A stretch of DNA of 64,000 bases from Burhinus oedicnemus (Eukaryota > Chordata > Aves > Charadriiformes > Burhinidae). The position numbers and the translations under genes are program-made. Location of the stretch: assembly GCA_008921705.1 (NCBI GenBank), contig VFFE01009152.1, forward strand, positions 196,748-260,747, written 5' to 3'. This document shows positions 11,568 through 23,814 of this stretch, one piece after another (within the stretch, counting starts at the first letter, position 1; each line of letters begins with the position of its first letter). The notes below the pieces were generated by a model. It was not told the origin of the DNA and did not search any database. It worked only from the letters and a program-made list of their open reading frames with translations.

Positions 11568-14500
11568 ATGAGGACATGCAGTCTGCATGTATAGCCATGT
11601 TTGTAATCCTAGGGCCAGGGAAACCCAAATGAGAAATAGGCAAGTGAATCACAAAACGCAGAAATCAAACAGTCTAAATGAAAGAAAACTTGACAAAGAA
11701 AAAATACATAATGTGAAGCAATACATGGTGATCCAGAATCTAACTGTAGGTGTGGGCTGTGCTTAGCCTAGGAACACCAAACCATTTCCCAGACATAGCA
11801 GTTGTCAAGGAAGAATTTGTTTTCCTGCCTACCTGCTCCTTTGGCAGCCCACCACAGGCCCCCCTCCAACTGGACCCCGAGGCTGTGTCTCTCTCATAAC
11901 ATTAACCTTAGCTCTGACATGATGGAGGGGTCAGAGGACCCTTTCTACACCTCAGCCCTTCCCTTAGCAGCGCCTTTGCAGCCCCACTGTAAGTGGACCC
12001 ATAGGTTTTGTGTCTCTCTAGCTATAAATAAGGTGAAGTTTGTAATGGGAAAGTAGTTCTTTTGCTAAGAGAAGGGAAAAAAACTCCACCAATTCTAAGT
12101 CTGAGAAGGTTTTTAAGCAATTTTTTTGCTAGCAGGTTTCCAAGTGAGTGTTTTAACTCTTTCAGTTTACTTTCTTTGTCAGCTGCAGGCAGCGGACTTG
12201 ATTCAGTTTCAGATTGGGTTGTTATATGGGAAGATCCTGGTTAAACATACACTGTAGAGAGTTCCCTGGGGTCCCAAACTGCTTTTTCTGATAACAGTGC
12301 TCTCACATGTCTTCTTCAGTGCCGTACAATGCATGTATGAGCTCATCTACATTGAGCAGAACTGCTGCAAGCAACAGTAAAAACGTTTTGGCACAGAGCA
12401 GGCAGAGCGAGTCAGCCATCCAACCAAGTGACGGCCCTTGTGATAATTGCATACTGTGGTTAGCAGAGGCAAAGCGGATGATGCATTAAGTTCTTGTTGT
12501 GTTAGTGTTCCCTCCTGAGAGTGTTATTTTTATGGGGTGGAGTGGAGAGATATTGGAAAGGTTGGTGATGTATCTGCTGCCAAGCTTCAAAAAAGTGACT
12601 ACTGGCTGCCATCATCAAAGCAGCTGCCGGATGTTGATCCCCTAATTCTGGCTAAACTTAATAGCAACAAAGGCAGCTATATTTTATCTGCAGGACTATA
12701 GTTAGAAAAAAGTACAGTCAGAATCGCTAGATTTGGATCTAAGGAATGCAGTGCTTATTTGGACGAGTCTTCAAAAGCCACAACAAGGTACTACACCAAA
12801 GCCACAGATCTGGGCTGCCAGATTCTGGCATTCAGGACAGTGATAAAAATAAAAGAGCTCTGTCTTGCTTTGTGCCATGCATTCTTGTGATTTCTTCAAG
12901 CAAACAAGGAGCTAGAACGCAGTGAATACACGTACAAACAAAGTGAGCTGTGTTCGGTATTCAGCAATGCTTGTTGAGTAGTTTTGGGCATAGAGCCCAT
13001 GGTAATGAATGGAAAACTTTGATCAGGACATCTGTGGCCTGCTGAAATCATTTCATGGGATCTACAATTCTGCTAGGAACATCCCTCGATGGCCCTATTA
13101 ACCAGGGATGATGGAGCCTTTCTTTATTGTGTACATTCTCCCAGCATGCTCGTGAAGTAGGAGTCATCAATTTTTATTGGATAGAAAGCTCTGAAATGGC
13201 TTTTTCAAGGACATCTGAGCCCTTAAGTTACCCTTACATTTATCCTGCCTCACTGGGAAAGAAAGTTTAACAGGTCTCTCTGGGTGATAAGATGAATGTT
13301 GAGAGCATTAAGAGCATTAAGACAGAGGCTTGACTTCACTTCTAGCAGACATGCTCTCAGTTCCGGCTTGACTCTACTTAAGTCACTGTAACAAATATCT
13401 TCTTTTTTCCTCTATAAATTACAGTCATGGCAGTTCTGTGACTCCAAACTGTTTTCTCGATGTTGCTCACCAGTGTGGGGTTATCTGTGAGAACCCTCAG
13501 TTTCTGGAGGATCATCATTTTTTCCCCTCTGCCCTGTGTACTGGTGGTAAGAGGAGCCTTTTTAAAAGGTTGTGAAATCATAACAACTGCCATCGCGAGA
13601 ACCATGAAAACACTGCTGCCCTGTAGGTGGCCCTTACGGATGTACTGAATTTTTACTTTAATTCTTATCCCCTTTGCTTTGTTTTCAAATATTCTGTTTT
13701 ACAAGTCATACTTGATTGATAAAGCACTGTCTGAAATAATCCCAAGGTGGCTATTAGTCTGGTCTGGTCACAGCCCCTGGCCCCAGCAGTGACATGTTGT
13801 AGAAACAAAGTCATTCTCCTGCCTTTTCAGTTCTGTTTTGGCTTTACTCTATAATGAAGAGAGCATGGTATATTAAACAACTGGGTAAAAGCAACATATA
13901 CATTACCATTATTCTACTTCTAGCTAAAGCTCCAAGACTAATATAGAGGAGCAGCCTGACTAAGAATTTACTGGTAGTTTTCTTTTGCCATAAGTTCAGC
14001 CTAAAAAAAAAATCCAGAACAGCTGAAATGGCACAGCCTTTGGCTGAGTAAAAAATAGGCACATTTATAATATCAAAGAAGACTTATGAAAATATCCCAG
14101 ATGGATTTTGAAAAATGTAAGAGGGAATAGAGTAGAACAATTGCATTTCTGTTTATATTTGCTGTACAAAGTAGCCCACTCTGAAGAAACATTTACAGAA
14201 GTGAATGATGGAGAGATTGTCTCTTAGAGGCAGCAGATATAAGGTGTCTGAAATTCCTTTGAGTTATAATTGCCTGTAAACAACAGGATTTTTTTGTAAT
14301 TATTTCTGCCCACAATACATAGGAATTTAATGTACATTGGTTTAGGTGGAGTAGTTTTTAGAATTCACCCTTTTTCTGTATTTACTTTATAATATAGAAA
14401 AGGCCATGGTCTAGTAAAAAAATGGCTAAAAGCAAAATTTTCTTTCATTATTATTCTGCCACTAGAAGATGGAGAGCATTTTCTCACAAAAAGTAAGATT

Positions 14501-15320
14501 TACTATGCAAGTGTTTATTCTATTTATAACAATAAATAAAATTGCAAGAAGCCATCTTTTGGGCTGTAAAGACTGAGTGTAGTGTTAAGAGGCAAGTCTA
14601 ATTATTAACCCACAAATATTAATGAGGATTTTTGTACTATTCAATGAATTACACATTTTATGTTTAACTTGTGACATAAAATATGCATGAACCCAATTCA
14701 AAACCCAAATCCAAACAAAGAAAGCTTCTACTTTATCTAAGTTTGTTGTACTTCTAAATTTCACATTTTGGGTTTCTGGTTCTAAATGCTACGATGAAAT
14801 TACTCAGCGCAGTAGCATGTATTTTTTCAGAAGCAGTGGTGATGCTGAGACCTTGCTATAAAAACATTGTTTAACAGCCATTCTTCTCACATGTGCTATA
14901 GAAATGTATTTGTAAGCATCACAAACTGCTAGCAAAAGCTGACTTTTTAATAGCAGCCACTATCCATCCTTTCACTTAATGTGATTTAATGACATTTGTT
15001 TGATGGTATGTTCAAATAAAGTAATGCCCTCTTTTTATATGTAAGTGCTGGTTTTATCCACAGTTTATTTTCATTGTGCTTTGCATAAATGTACTGCTGA
15101 TGAGCATTAGAGTAAAAGAAAAGGTTTTAGGAACACTCAGTTTCATCCTAAACATTAGCCAGGCCATAAGCGACTATAATACTATGATAAGCATCAAAGC
15201 CTTAGATGTAGCAGAGATCTGGCATTGTTTAGCTCCATTACTGTCAGCCCAAAATGCACACACAACTGCAGCACCCTCGAAGCGTTGTTTCCTTCCACTG
15301 CTCTGTTTGGAGCTGATTAT

Positions 15321-15353
15321 TGCATAGATCCCTCTGTGTCGTCAAAGTGAAAG
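15321..15353 (+). repeat. First copy of a 33-nt diverged repeat pair
   Basis: This segment, beginning TGCATAGATCC and ending GTCAAAGTGAAAG, aligns without gaps to 30668-30700 with 29 of 33 bases identical. The similarity stops abruptly on both sides. Neither copy lies in a transposon I recognise. See the findings for possible meanings. Confidence 0.75.
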
Positions 15354-15440
15354 TCAGATTCCACTCAAAACCATAGCTTCAAGTAAATGCAATGTTCATG
15401 AAAGATCTTTGCCCATGAGCTGCACCCAGAAGATTATGAA

Positions 15441-15459
15441 TTAATTAATGATTAATTAA
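15441..15459. repeat. AT-rich palindrome with homeodomain-type cores
   Basis: TTAATTAAT at 15441-15449, one G, then ATTAATTAA at 15451-15459 form a perfect inverted repeat with 9-bp arms. Each arm contains overlapping TAAT cores, the usual recognition word of homeodomain proteins. It sits 90 bp after the 33-nt repeat, in a complex unique block, so a regulatory role is possible but unproven. Confidence 0.7.
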
Positions 15460-18400
15460 CGTATATGTGTCTTAGTTGCCCATATGACAAGAGGGAGAGG
15501 AAAGGATATTGTGAGCAATAGAGACAGAGCTGTGCCCAAAATACCAAAGGCTGTGCCTTTTACAAAAACTTTTTTCAGGGTATTGGTCACTCAACCTGAG
15601 TGCAGTCATGGTTCCGCTTGTTTTATGAGCTGGCCCAGTCCAGTTGTACAGTGGAATTAAAGATTCTCATTTATAATACAAACTGGGGTCGTGTTCTCAG
15701 TTCAGGTAAAACTCTTTGATTCTTGTTCACTGATAGATTTACATTTGTTGTGGAATTGTGGGCCAATTTGAACAGTAATCTGAAGACGTGATGTGCCGAC
15801 AACTGTTATCCAGTCACTGTTGGAAGAAGAGAAACTTAACACTCTCAGTTAATAACTCTCTTAGGTTTTAGACCTATGCATATTAGTCTATTCTTGTTTA
15901 ATGTTCTTTTATTTTTTTTATTGTGTGTTTAAAATAAATGTTAGCTAGATATGACTCCAGAGAAAGATTTCAAACATGCATTTATTCATAGAACTTCAGT
16001 TTCAAAACAGACCTGCTAATATTAGGAACTATCATTAATAAAATTTACTGCCTTGAAAATGTTATAATCTCCATTTCCTCATCCTTCTGGTCAAAAACCT
16101 GGAAATAGGTTTTTTCATAAAGATCAAATGATGGCTATAAACCCTAGAACAAAAAAATACGTTTAAAATAGAATTTTCTTTTGGTAGACCCATAATAAAG
16201 CCCATACAGACAGAGAGCCCAGTAAATCTGGTAGATTTCTACAGTTCTAAAACAGGCCCATATTTAGCTTTATGTTACTGCTTAGAAATCAAGTTCCAAA
16301 AAGCCGTAACAGTGGCTACTGTTCTTTCCCTTAGGGTCCGAACAAGGAAATTCAATGTTTTCTGGTCAGCAGTAGGAATTCCACTTTGTAATTTGACACT
16401 CTTCATTCCTCTCCTCTCAAAGGCAGTAAACCAAAAAATTAAAGGCAGAACGTATTTTTAAAAAATTGTGTAGCATTTTCAAATCCTCATGCACTTTTAA
16501 TGATTTGTTGGCATGTACAGACTGAAAGCTTTGTGACCTGGCCTTTCTCTTGTCAGTTCCCACTCTCATCACATCATCTAGTTACGCACATTTCACTGAG
16601 AATTCATGCTTTTGTGTTTCTCTGATTTCAGCCCTATTGTCCCAGACTCTTGAGGAATAATAAGAGTCATAGAAGAGCTGAGATCTTCATGTTAGGAGAC
16701 TGATGTAGCTCTGCTGTAGCCAACTGAGCTATGCTAGTTTATACCAATAAGTACTATGCAGTTATTAGAAAGATATTAGTCCCTTTTTTTCTATATTTTT
16801 ATGTCTGGTCTCTAGCAAGCATGTGGCAATGGCATGCTTCTGCATATTTATGTAGTGGTAAGAATCGTATCTTTTCATGTTCAGAGTGAGTAACTCAACT
16901 CTCATCAGTCTGTAATTTCTTTCTGACAGACTCGTCATTTCTCTGCCGATGATATGGTGATGGTTAAGGCCAGCTATACAATTTAAAAACAGATGATTTT
17001 TTTGTGAGCACAGTATGTATATCCAAGCACACTTCTGATGTAACAGCACATAAACCTACTGATCCAATGACCACTGGTTGTAGAACATGGTTGTAACACA
17101 CTGGATAGAGCAAGCATGTTGCTATACAGTTTTCCATGCTGCTGTCATTTCTGTTTATTCATCTTCCTGTGATGCTGTAAATGATGGATATACAATTTTA
17201 CAGGGGTCATTGCAAAGTCTTAAGTCTAATTTCTTAGTTTGAACTAAGACAGTTATCCAGTTGCTTTGGCTGCTTGTTCTCATTTAGGATTTGTTCAAGT
17301 TCATGCTGGTGTCAGTGTGCCCTCTGACTTCATTGCAAGACCTCAGTCCTATTTGAAAATACCAGATTATTTGCAATGAAAGACTTATCAAGCATGACAT
17401 GAGCTGCAGACTCTGTTGGAACTGTATAAACTTCCGTAAGATTTGTTTGTAGTAGGAACAAATGTAGTAAGGAGACCAGTATTAGGAAACCTCTGGTTGC
17501 TGTTCTTAGTGCTTTCAATATATGTGTTTCACTTTATCTGTATATGTTAAAATTATGCATCCTTAAGGTATCGATTTTTGCAACATTTCTTAAAACTGTG
17601 CTATTTGCTGAACTGGCCTAAGAAGTTCTGGGAGGTCCACTGCTGCAGCTAGTGCAAATTTCTTGGGAAATCATAGCAAGGTTTTGGTGAATTCTTACAC
17701 CTGGGATTTGAGTACATCCCTATAGTTGACACCTTTGGTATATGACATTTAGCTCAGATCCATACCCATACAACAACAGAAACTGTTCATGTCAATTAGC
17801 AAAATAAAAGCCTGCACATTTCTGTATGTTTATTGTAAGGAAGCCGCAATAGAAAATTCCAGCATAATGACTTATGCTCATAGGAAATGATGTGGGTATT
17901 GTTCATTGTAACTCTTAACAGTGAATGTTATACAGCTGAAATTTATGCATTGCCTGCAAAGCAGAGAGAGATTTAGAAGGCAGTTAATACACCCTGTTCT
18001 TAACAGGTCCACCACCTTAGACTTGCTGCATCACCTTCTGAAACGAGCTGCCGAGAGGAAGGAACATGGGCACTAGCACAGGAAGCGCAGTCTCGGGCTC
18101 TGCACTCTGTTAATTATAAACCTAAGACGCATGGTTAACAGTGATTAATGTTCCTTTATAATTTTCTAGTTTCTTCCTTGTGGGAAAAGATCACATAAAG
18201 CTGAAGGACTTTCAAATAACTATTGATATTGATTGATGAAAATTAAAAAAACCCACATTATTTCTAAATTTGTAATCGACACATTAAGAAACAAAAACTC
18301 ATCAGAGTCTGGCATTTAACTAAATCAGATGAACGTAACTGCACTTAACTATTGTAACTGCTTCTTTTTCCCACACTGTTGTTTTATTTTTTTTAAACTT

Positions 18401-21400
18401 CAAAGTCTCCAAATTCCTCCTGATTGATGCACTGATATTTTAACAATGTCTTTGTTGTGTACTGCAATCAGGCAAGTGCTAATCCCCTTGAGGAATCTGG
18501 CAGGGCTGTGGGAATCTTCCAGCCATAATTGTATCTCTATTGCAAACGTGATGATATTGTCAACTTCAGCTGAGTTGACAGAATGTGCTGATGGTGTTGA
18601 GGGTGGATTATATCAACTTTCTCTATTGACTCACGAGTCTAAGGGTCATTCATTTATGCATTCTTCGCTGTCTCTGGTAGGGGTTTTTTTGGTGCTGTTC
18701 TGGAAGATGTTAGAGATATAAACGCCTGCTGTATTTAAACAAAGAAAGACTCTAATCAGAAAAACTAAAAGGAAAAGCCAACAGGAAATCCTAACTACAG
18801 AGTTAAAATAAAATTACTGGGGAAAAAAATGGATGGTGAATTATAATCAGTGAAACTGAAGTTTAATGGATGTACTAATGGGGTAGGAAAGACAACTTTC
18901 ATTTTTATTAGTTCGAACTTTAAGATAAAAATAAAGCAAAAGATGCTGAATGTAGTTCCACGTACCATACAACCATGGGGCCCCAAGTCTTTGGTTTACT
19001 GATGCAGTTGTTTACAATTTATTTTAGCTGAACAGTAATGTGTTTGTTTCTCTTTAAGAGTTTCTAAGTGCAGAATAATTCCATTGTAAAATAATTTTTG
19101 GGGCAACGGATGTTGCCGCTGATTCATTAAATGCCTAAATGTGTAACCTCCTCATATCTATCCAGTTTTTGGATCTCTGCCTCAAGCCATGATTATCATT
19201 TGTTCACATTCTGGCATGGACCATCCGTTTCTCTGGTAATGTTAATAGGGGTTTCCCAAATACAGGGAAAAGTCTTGATTTTTATTCTTTTGAGTTACGC
19301 TACAATTCTACTTTCGCTGTGCTTACATAAAAAAATGGAAGATACCTGTCACTGAAAAGATCTAGTAGACCTGTGACTTGCAAAATATTTATTTACTGAA
19401 TTTTATTTTCTATGACCAGACTATGAAGAAATAAATCCTGCTTGTTGTTTGGTTGTTGGGGTTTTTTTAAGAGGAAGTGGTTAATTTATTTTGATCATGA
19501 TAGCACTAATGGAGTTCAGGGCCATTATGGTTCTTTAATTAATTTGAAAGACGAGAGGAAAAAAGGACCCTTATTTGCTTTCCTATGTACACTATATATC
19601 TGGGCTCCCTGAAGTCCACTTGGCCTACAGTAAGTTTCGGAAAGACCTTGATTTGTCTCCGAGTCAGATGTTTCAATTGAAATCAGATAGCCAAAACCAC
19701 AAGAATCCAACTTGTTAGAAATTGTGACTGTTCCAAAAATGTGAATCCACCAGCCTGGCAAACACACAGTAAGTAGAGGACACACATAAAAGCTTGTGCT
19801 GTACCCTTAGCTCGGGATTTTGTTAATTATGCTGCTGTTACATCATTGGGAAGCCATGTGCATTTTGCCGTATGAGATGAGTTTTCTTCATTTGCTGTTC
19901 CAAAGCCAGAATATATGTTCTGTGTATTAACAGTGACTTTACTCCTAATTTTCACTGTGTAGTACTTGTCTGAAACTGCTGCATGGAACCATTTCTTAAG
20001 GACCTTGCACCATCTCCTGTCTTCCTGCAGCACTCAGAATGGTCATGTATACTAAGCACATCCCTGCTATGCTGTGAATTCCCAGACAAAACATGATGCT
20101 TCCGTTGGAGCAAAGATGTCTAATTCTTCTTGGTTTACTAAATCATACTTAGAATTTTCTTCTATAGGAATTTCTCCCAGTGCCTTCTCCAGGATTCATA
20201 GCCAAATGTGACTTCCAGGACAGATCATCAACTGAATTAGTTTTGATGTTAAGGTATGACATTTGTTTACTTGTCATTCAGTGACTTTGCAAATGTGCCT
20301 ACCACTTTCTTGTGTAACTGTCCCTCAAGTACTAAATAAGAAAAGGCTGGAAAAAAACTCTTCAGAGAAATAGTACTAACCAAAATTTGCCATTTTGTTG
20401 ACACTAACTTACCTAGCAAAAACTTGTATTTTAAAGGTTTTAGTGGGATTCTTGTGTTTATGACTGTGCAGTGGCCAGCACGGTATTATTTTGTGAACTA
20501 CACCTGATGTACTGTATAATTATTGAATTTAGCTATGATGCCAAGCCCTAAGGTACAGGTAATAGCTAAGTAAGATCATTATACAATGAAACTGCAGTTT
20601 CTATTAATTTGGCTTTGCATGTCAGAATTTTCTTTATTCACTACAGCTCTTTATGGGTGCTTTGGTACTGCGGGAAAAGTATGGACTAATGACTATGCAA
20701 CCTACTCATGGTCAATATGTGCCTTATTTTTCTCTGTAATTAGTTTCTTCCTTTCTCTTTCCTCTTGAGTTTATTAGTCCCATAATTATCATCATTAACA
20801 ATGCTTACTTTTAATCAGTTGTGGTATTCTAATTCTCATTTCTTATTTCTTTTTCCATGTTATTCTCAATAATTACAGTGTCCTTGCAATATCAGTACCA
20901 TCTGCAGCTAAAGGGAAATACTTGGTTTCCAAGCTATTATTTTGATTCCATCTTATCTGTTCAAATAATGAAAGCATGAATTCCTAGTACTAATCACTAG
21001 TGTTTCTTTAATGTTATCTCCAGCTAAGTGTTTTCATTCATGTTTTAATGTAGATCATTCATCACTTCTTGAAAAGCTAATTTAATTCTTATAGAGATGA
21101 AAAACACAAAAAAGCAATTTAAAGTTTTCTACTTACACACAAAACAGTTAAAGATGCAGCGTGACTTGCCAACACTGAGCAGCACGTGAAATAACCCTTG
21201 AGAAATAAAAGGCTGGTTTAGTGCCTGTAAGTGTGGGATCTGAGAGATCTTTAATTAACTGCCTATAACAAGGATAGCTATTGCAGACCAGGTTTTATGC
21301 TGCAGTCAGAACTGACCATAAGACTGGAGTAAGATTATTTGATTATTTCACAGAGACAATGCAGTTGGCTCATCAGAAGACAGGGTTACCACTGAACATC

Positions 21401-22306
21401 AAATTCAAATGAATGGCCTAGAAGAGAAATTTAAAGCCCTTGTAGTGGGGTGGTGCAGTAGTATTGACAGTGTAGATAACCTTAAGGGCTGTGAAAAAAA
21501 TGAACTTTTTCCATCGGAGCCATCAACTTATTTTCAGAAAGAGTTTCAAATACTGAGTTTTTAAAATGTGGCAAGGAGAAGCCTGAGTTAAAGATCCCAA
21601 CAGATCTCCCATGCTGACATACACAGATATGCACCTCAAGGGTAAATAAGCAATAAGGTGAAAGGCAGTGTTACAAAAATGCCAGTCTTCATTTTAAAAG
21701 AAACCCGAGAGTAGTGAGAAATACATATTTTAGCACAGGGCTCAATCCCTAAAAAAGTTTAGCAGCCTGTGGCCCAGAATCCTGAACCTCTAGACCAGCA
21801 AAAGCTCCTATTTAGGTCTCACCTATTTATATTGAAGTTGATTTTCACATTCTTTTAAAGTTGATATAGGATACCATATCATACAAAGTGATGGATTCAG
21901 CTTCTGGTGAATAATTGGAGAAAGACAATGCCATAACTCCTCATTTTCAGGCTCCTTCAGCAGGGTTTTCTCAGTCATTAAACTTGTTTTCTAAGTTTGT
22001 TTTAGCTAGCATTCTGGTCAGCACAACACTTCATTGCTAAAACCCAGTAAGCTCAATTACATGGAATTTAAAACCAAAACACTCAATGAATGTTTTGTGG
22101 CTTAATAATAAATACAAGACATTATTAAGTTGAAATACAAATTTAGAGTATTACTTTACAGAAATGCCATTTTTAAATGAAAAGGCACAGTATTTTCAAA
22201 GAAGCTTTATGCAGCACTATGCTGTATGTGAAGACAAATAGACAGTTTAATGTGTTATATAAAAAATACGAGTTTATTACATTCACTTGGCTTTACATTA
22301 TTATCC

Positions 22307-22318
22307 AAAAAAAAAAAA
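22307..22318 (+). repeat. Short poly-A tract (12 A)
   Basis: A run of 12 adenines in AT-rich intergenic DNA. I see no SINE or processed pseudogene attached to it. Confidence 0.85.
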
Positions 22319-23071
22319 TTCCATTCCTTTGTCATTAACAGCTTCAGGTACCAAACCAGTTGTGAGTGTGCTGACACAAATTTGGAGGTTTTTTTTCTAG
22401 GCTCCTGTTCAGGCTGTCTGAACAACTTCTGAGGTCATATGTTTTCTTCAAAATAGTGTAAAATTAGCAAGTTTGTTTGCTAGTGTTAAGCAAATGGTTG
22501 CTCCCTCTTCCAAGTTTATTCAGTATATGCTACTCGAAAGTGTCTAAGGCTTAGGCTGACTGTCTTAAATTTAGTCTTGTATGCTGCACTGCACAATGAA
22601 ATCTTCTAATTTCAGAAGCTTTTGATTTTGTAAAGTATCAAGCATAAACCTTTTTGTACATTTTACATTAATTTTTTCTGTTAAAAATCAGAACACATGG
22701 CCATGTCGCAAGGAAGCTAATATTGTAATACTCTGTAGTTTGCCCAGTTACAAGGAAATTGCTACATCCTTGTAACTGTTAGTACTTAATTGTGATTAGT
22801 GATTGACAGAGAAAAGCCTCCTGGTGTGAGTCAGTAAACAGACCATATCAAAAATACAGGATGCAAGTTTAAAAGGCATTTTCCTGATTAGTTTACAAAT
22901 CTTTTCTTTTAGCATGATCCATTTCTTGCAAGTCGTACAGACTGTATTTGATCCTCCACATTAAAAGATCACCCCCAAATTAATGTCAGAATGTTCTGTG
23001 CATATCTTTTGTTCTTTGGAACAGACATGCTGTTGTGTGTCCCCAGGCTGCTTAGGACATCTGAATCTCTT

Positions 23072-23093
23072 TAATCTGACATATGTCAGATTA
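23072..23093. repeat. Perfect 22-bp palindrome
   Basis: The arm TAATCTGACAT (23072-23082) is followed with no spacer by its exact reverse complement. The centre is CATATG, an E-box. It lies in unique intergenic DNA, about 740 bp before a CR1 copy. It could act as a dimer binding site or a cruciform, or be the trace of a small inverted duplication. Confidence 0.85.
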
Positions 23094-23814
23094 GTACTCT
23101 AGTGAGGCCATAAACATGAACATGATGTAGCCCCACAGGATGTGAAGGATGCATTAATGGTATTGCAGGCCTTTTCTTTGAGAGAGTTGCTCTACTCTGT
23201 AACATTATTACTTTCAGTTCATATTTGATGGGCGTTGCAGGTATTTTACAGCTAAAAGTGTCTCAAGATTATTTTTTAAATGATGTATTATGTGCTAACT
23301 GCCTTCTGGAAAAATTTAATACATTATCTTAATGAACATGGCTTGTATAATATGTCCTCCAAAGGTTAATTTTTTGAATCTTTTGTATATTGGAATAGTT
23401 TGTGGCAAGGTCCAAGCAGGTGGAAAAAGAGTTGCTTCTCAGGAAGCTCAAATTTAAACACAGAACAAATCTTTTTGCATTTTTTTGTTTATTTTCAGAG
23501 TTCTGGTTTAACCAAGATACATAGTGTTGGCAAAAGCGCAAGACTGCATGCTTTCCAATTTGGTTTTACTGTCAATAAGCTTCAAAACAGAAAGTAAATA
23601 CTTCTGAGGAAAAAACAAGGATCAGGGTGAAAGTGTGATTCAAGACAGTATAGCTAACCATATACATGTAAATGAGAATTCCATCCTTCTTTTACAGAGT
23701 CTGGAAATAAAGAGCTAATAGATCAAGCCTGTTATGTCATTACATTTTGGAGATGGGTATGATCATTTCATGTTATCCATATCACAAGTCAAATGAAGCA
23801 TGTGATTGGGAAAA

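Larger units (their letters stand above)
7373..23814. other. Intergenic region between ARSB and the CpG island, left part
   Basis: No gene is supportable across these 16 kb. Open frames are below about 100 codons and resemble no protein I recognise. The DNA alternates between plain AT-rich stretches and more complex unique blocks, notably about 12160-13080, 13380-13650, 15080-15470, 16765-17050, 18430-18700 and 19520-20040. These may be conserved non-coding elements, described separately. I recognise no transposable element here. Confidence 0.6.
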
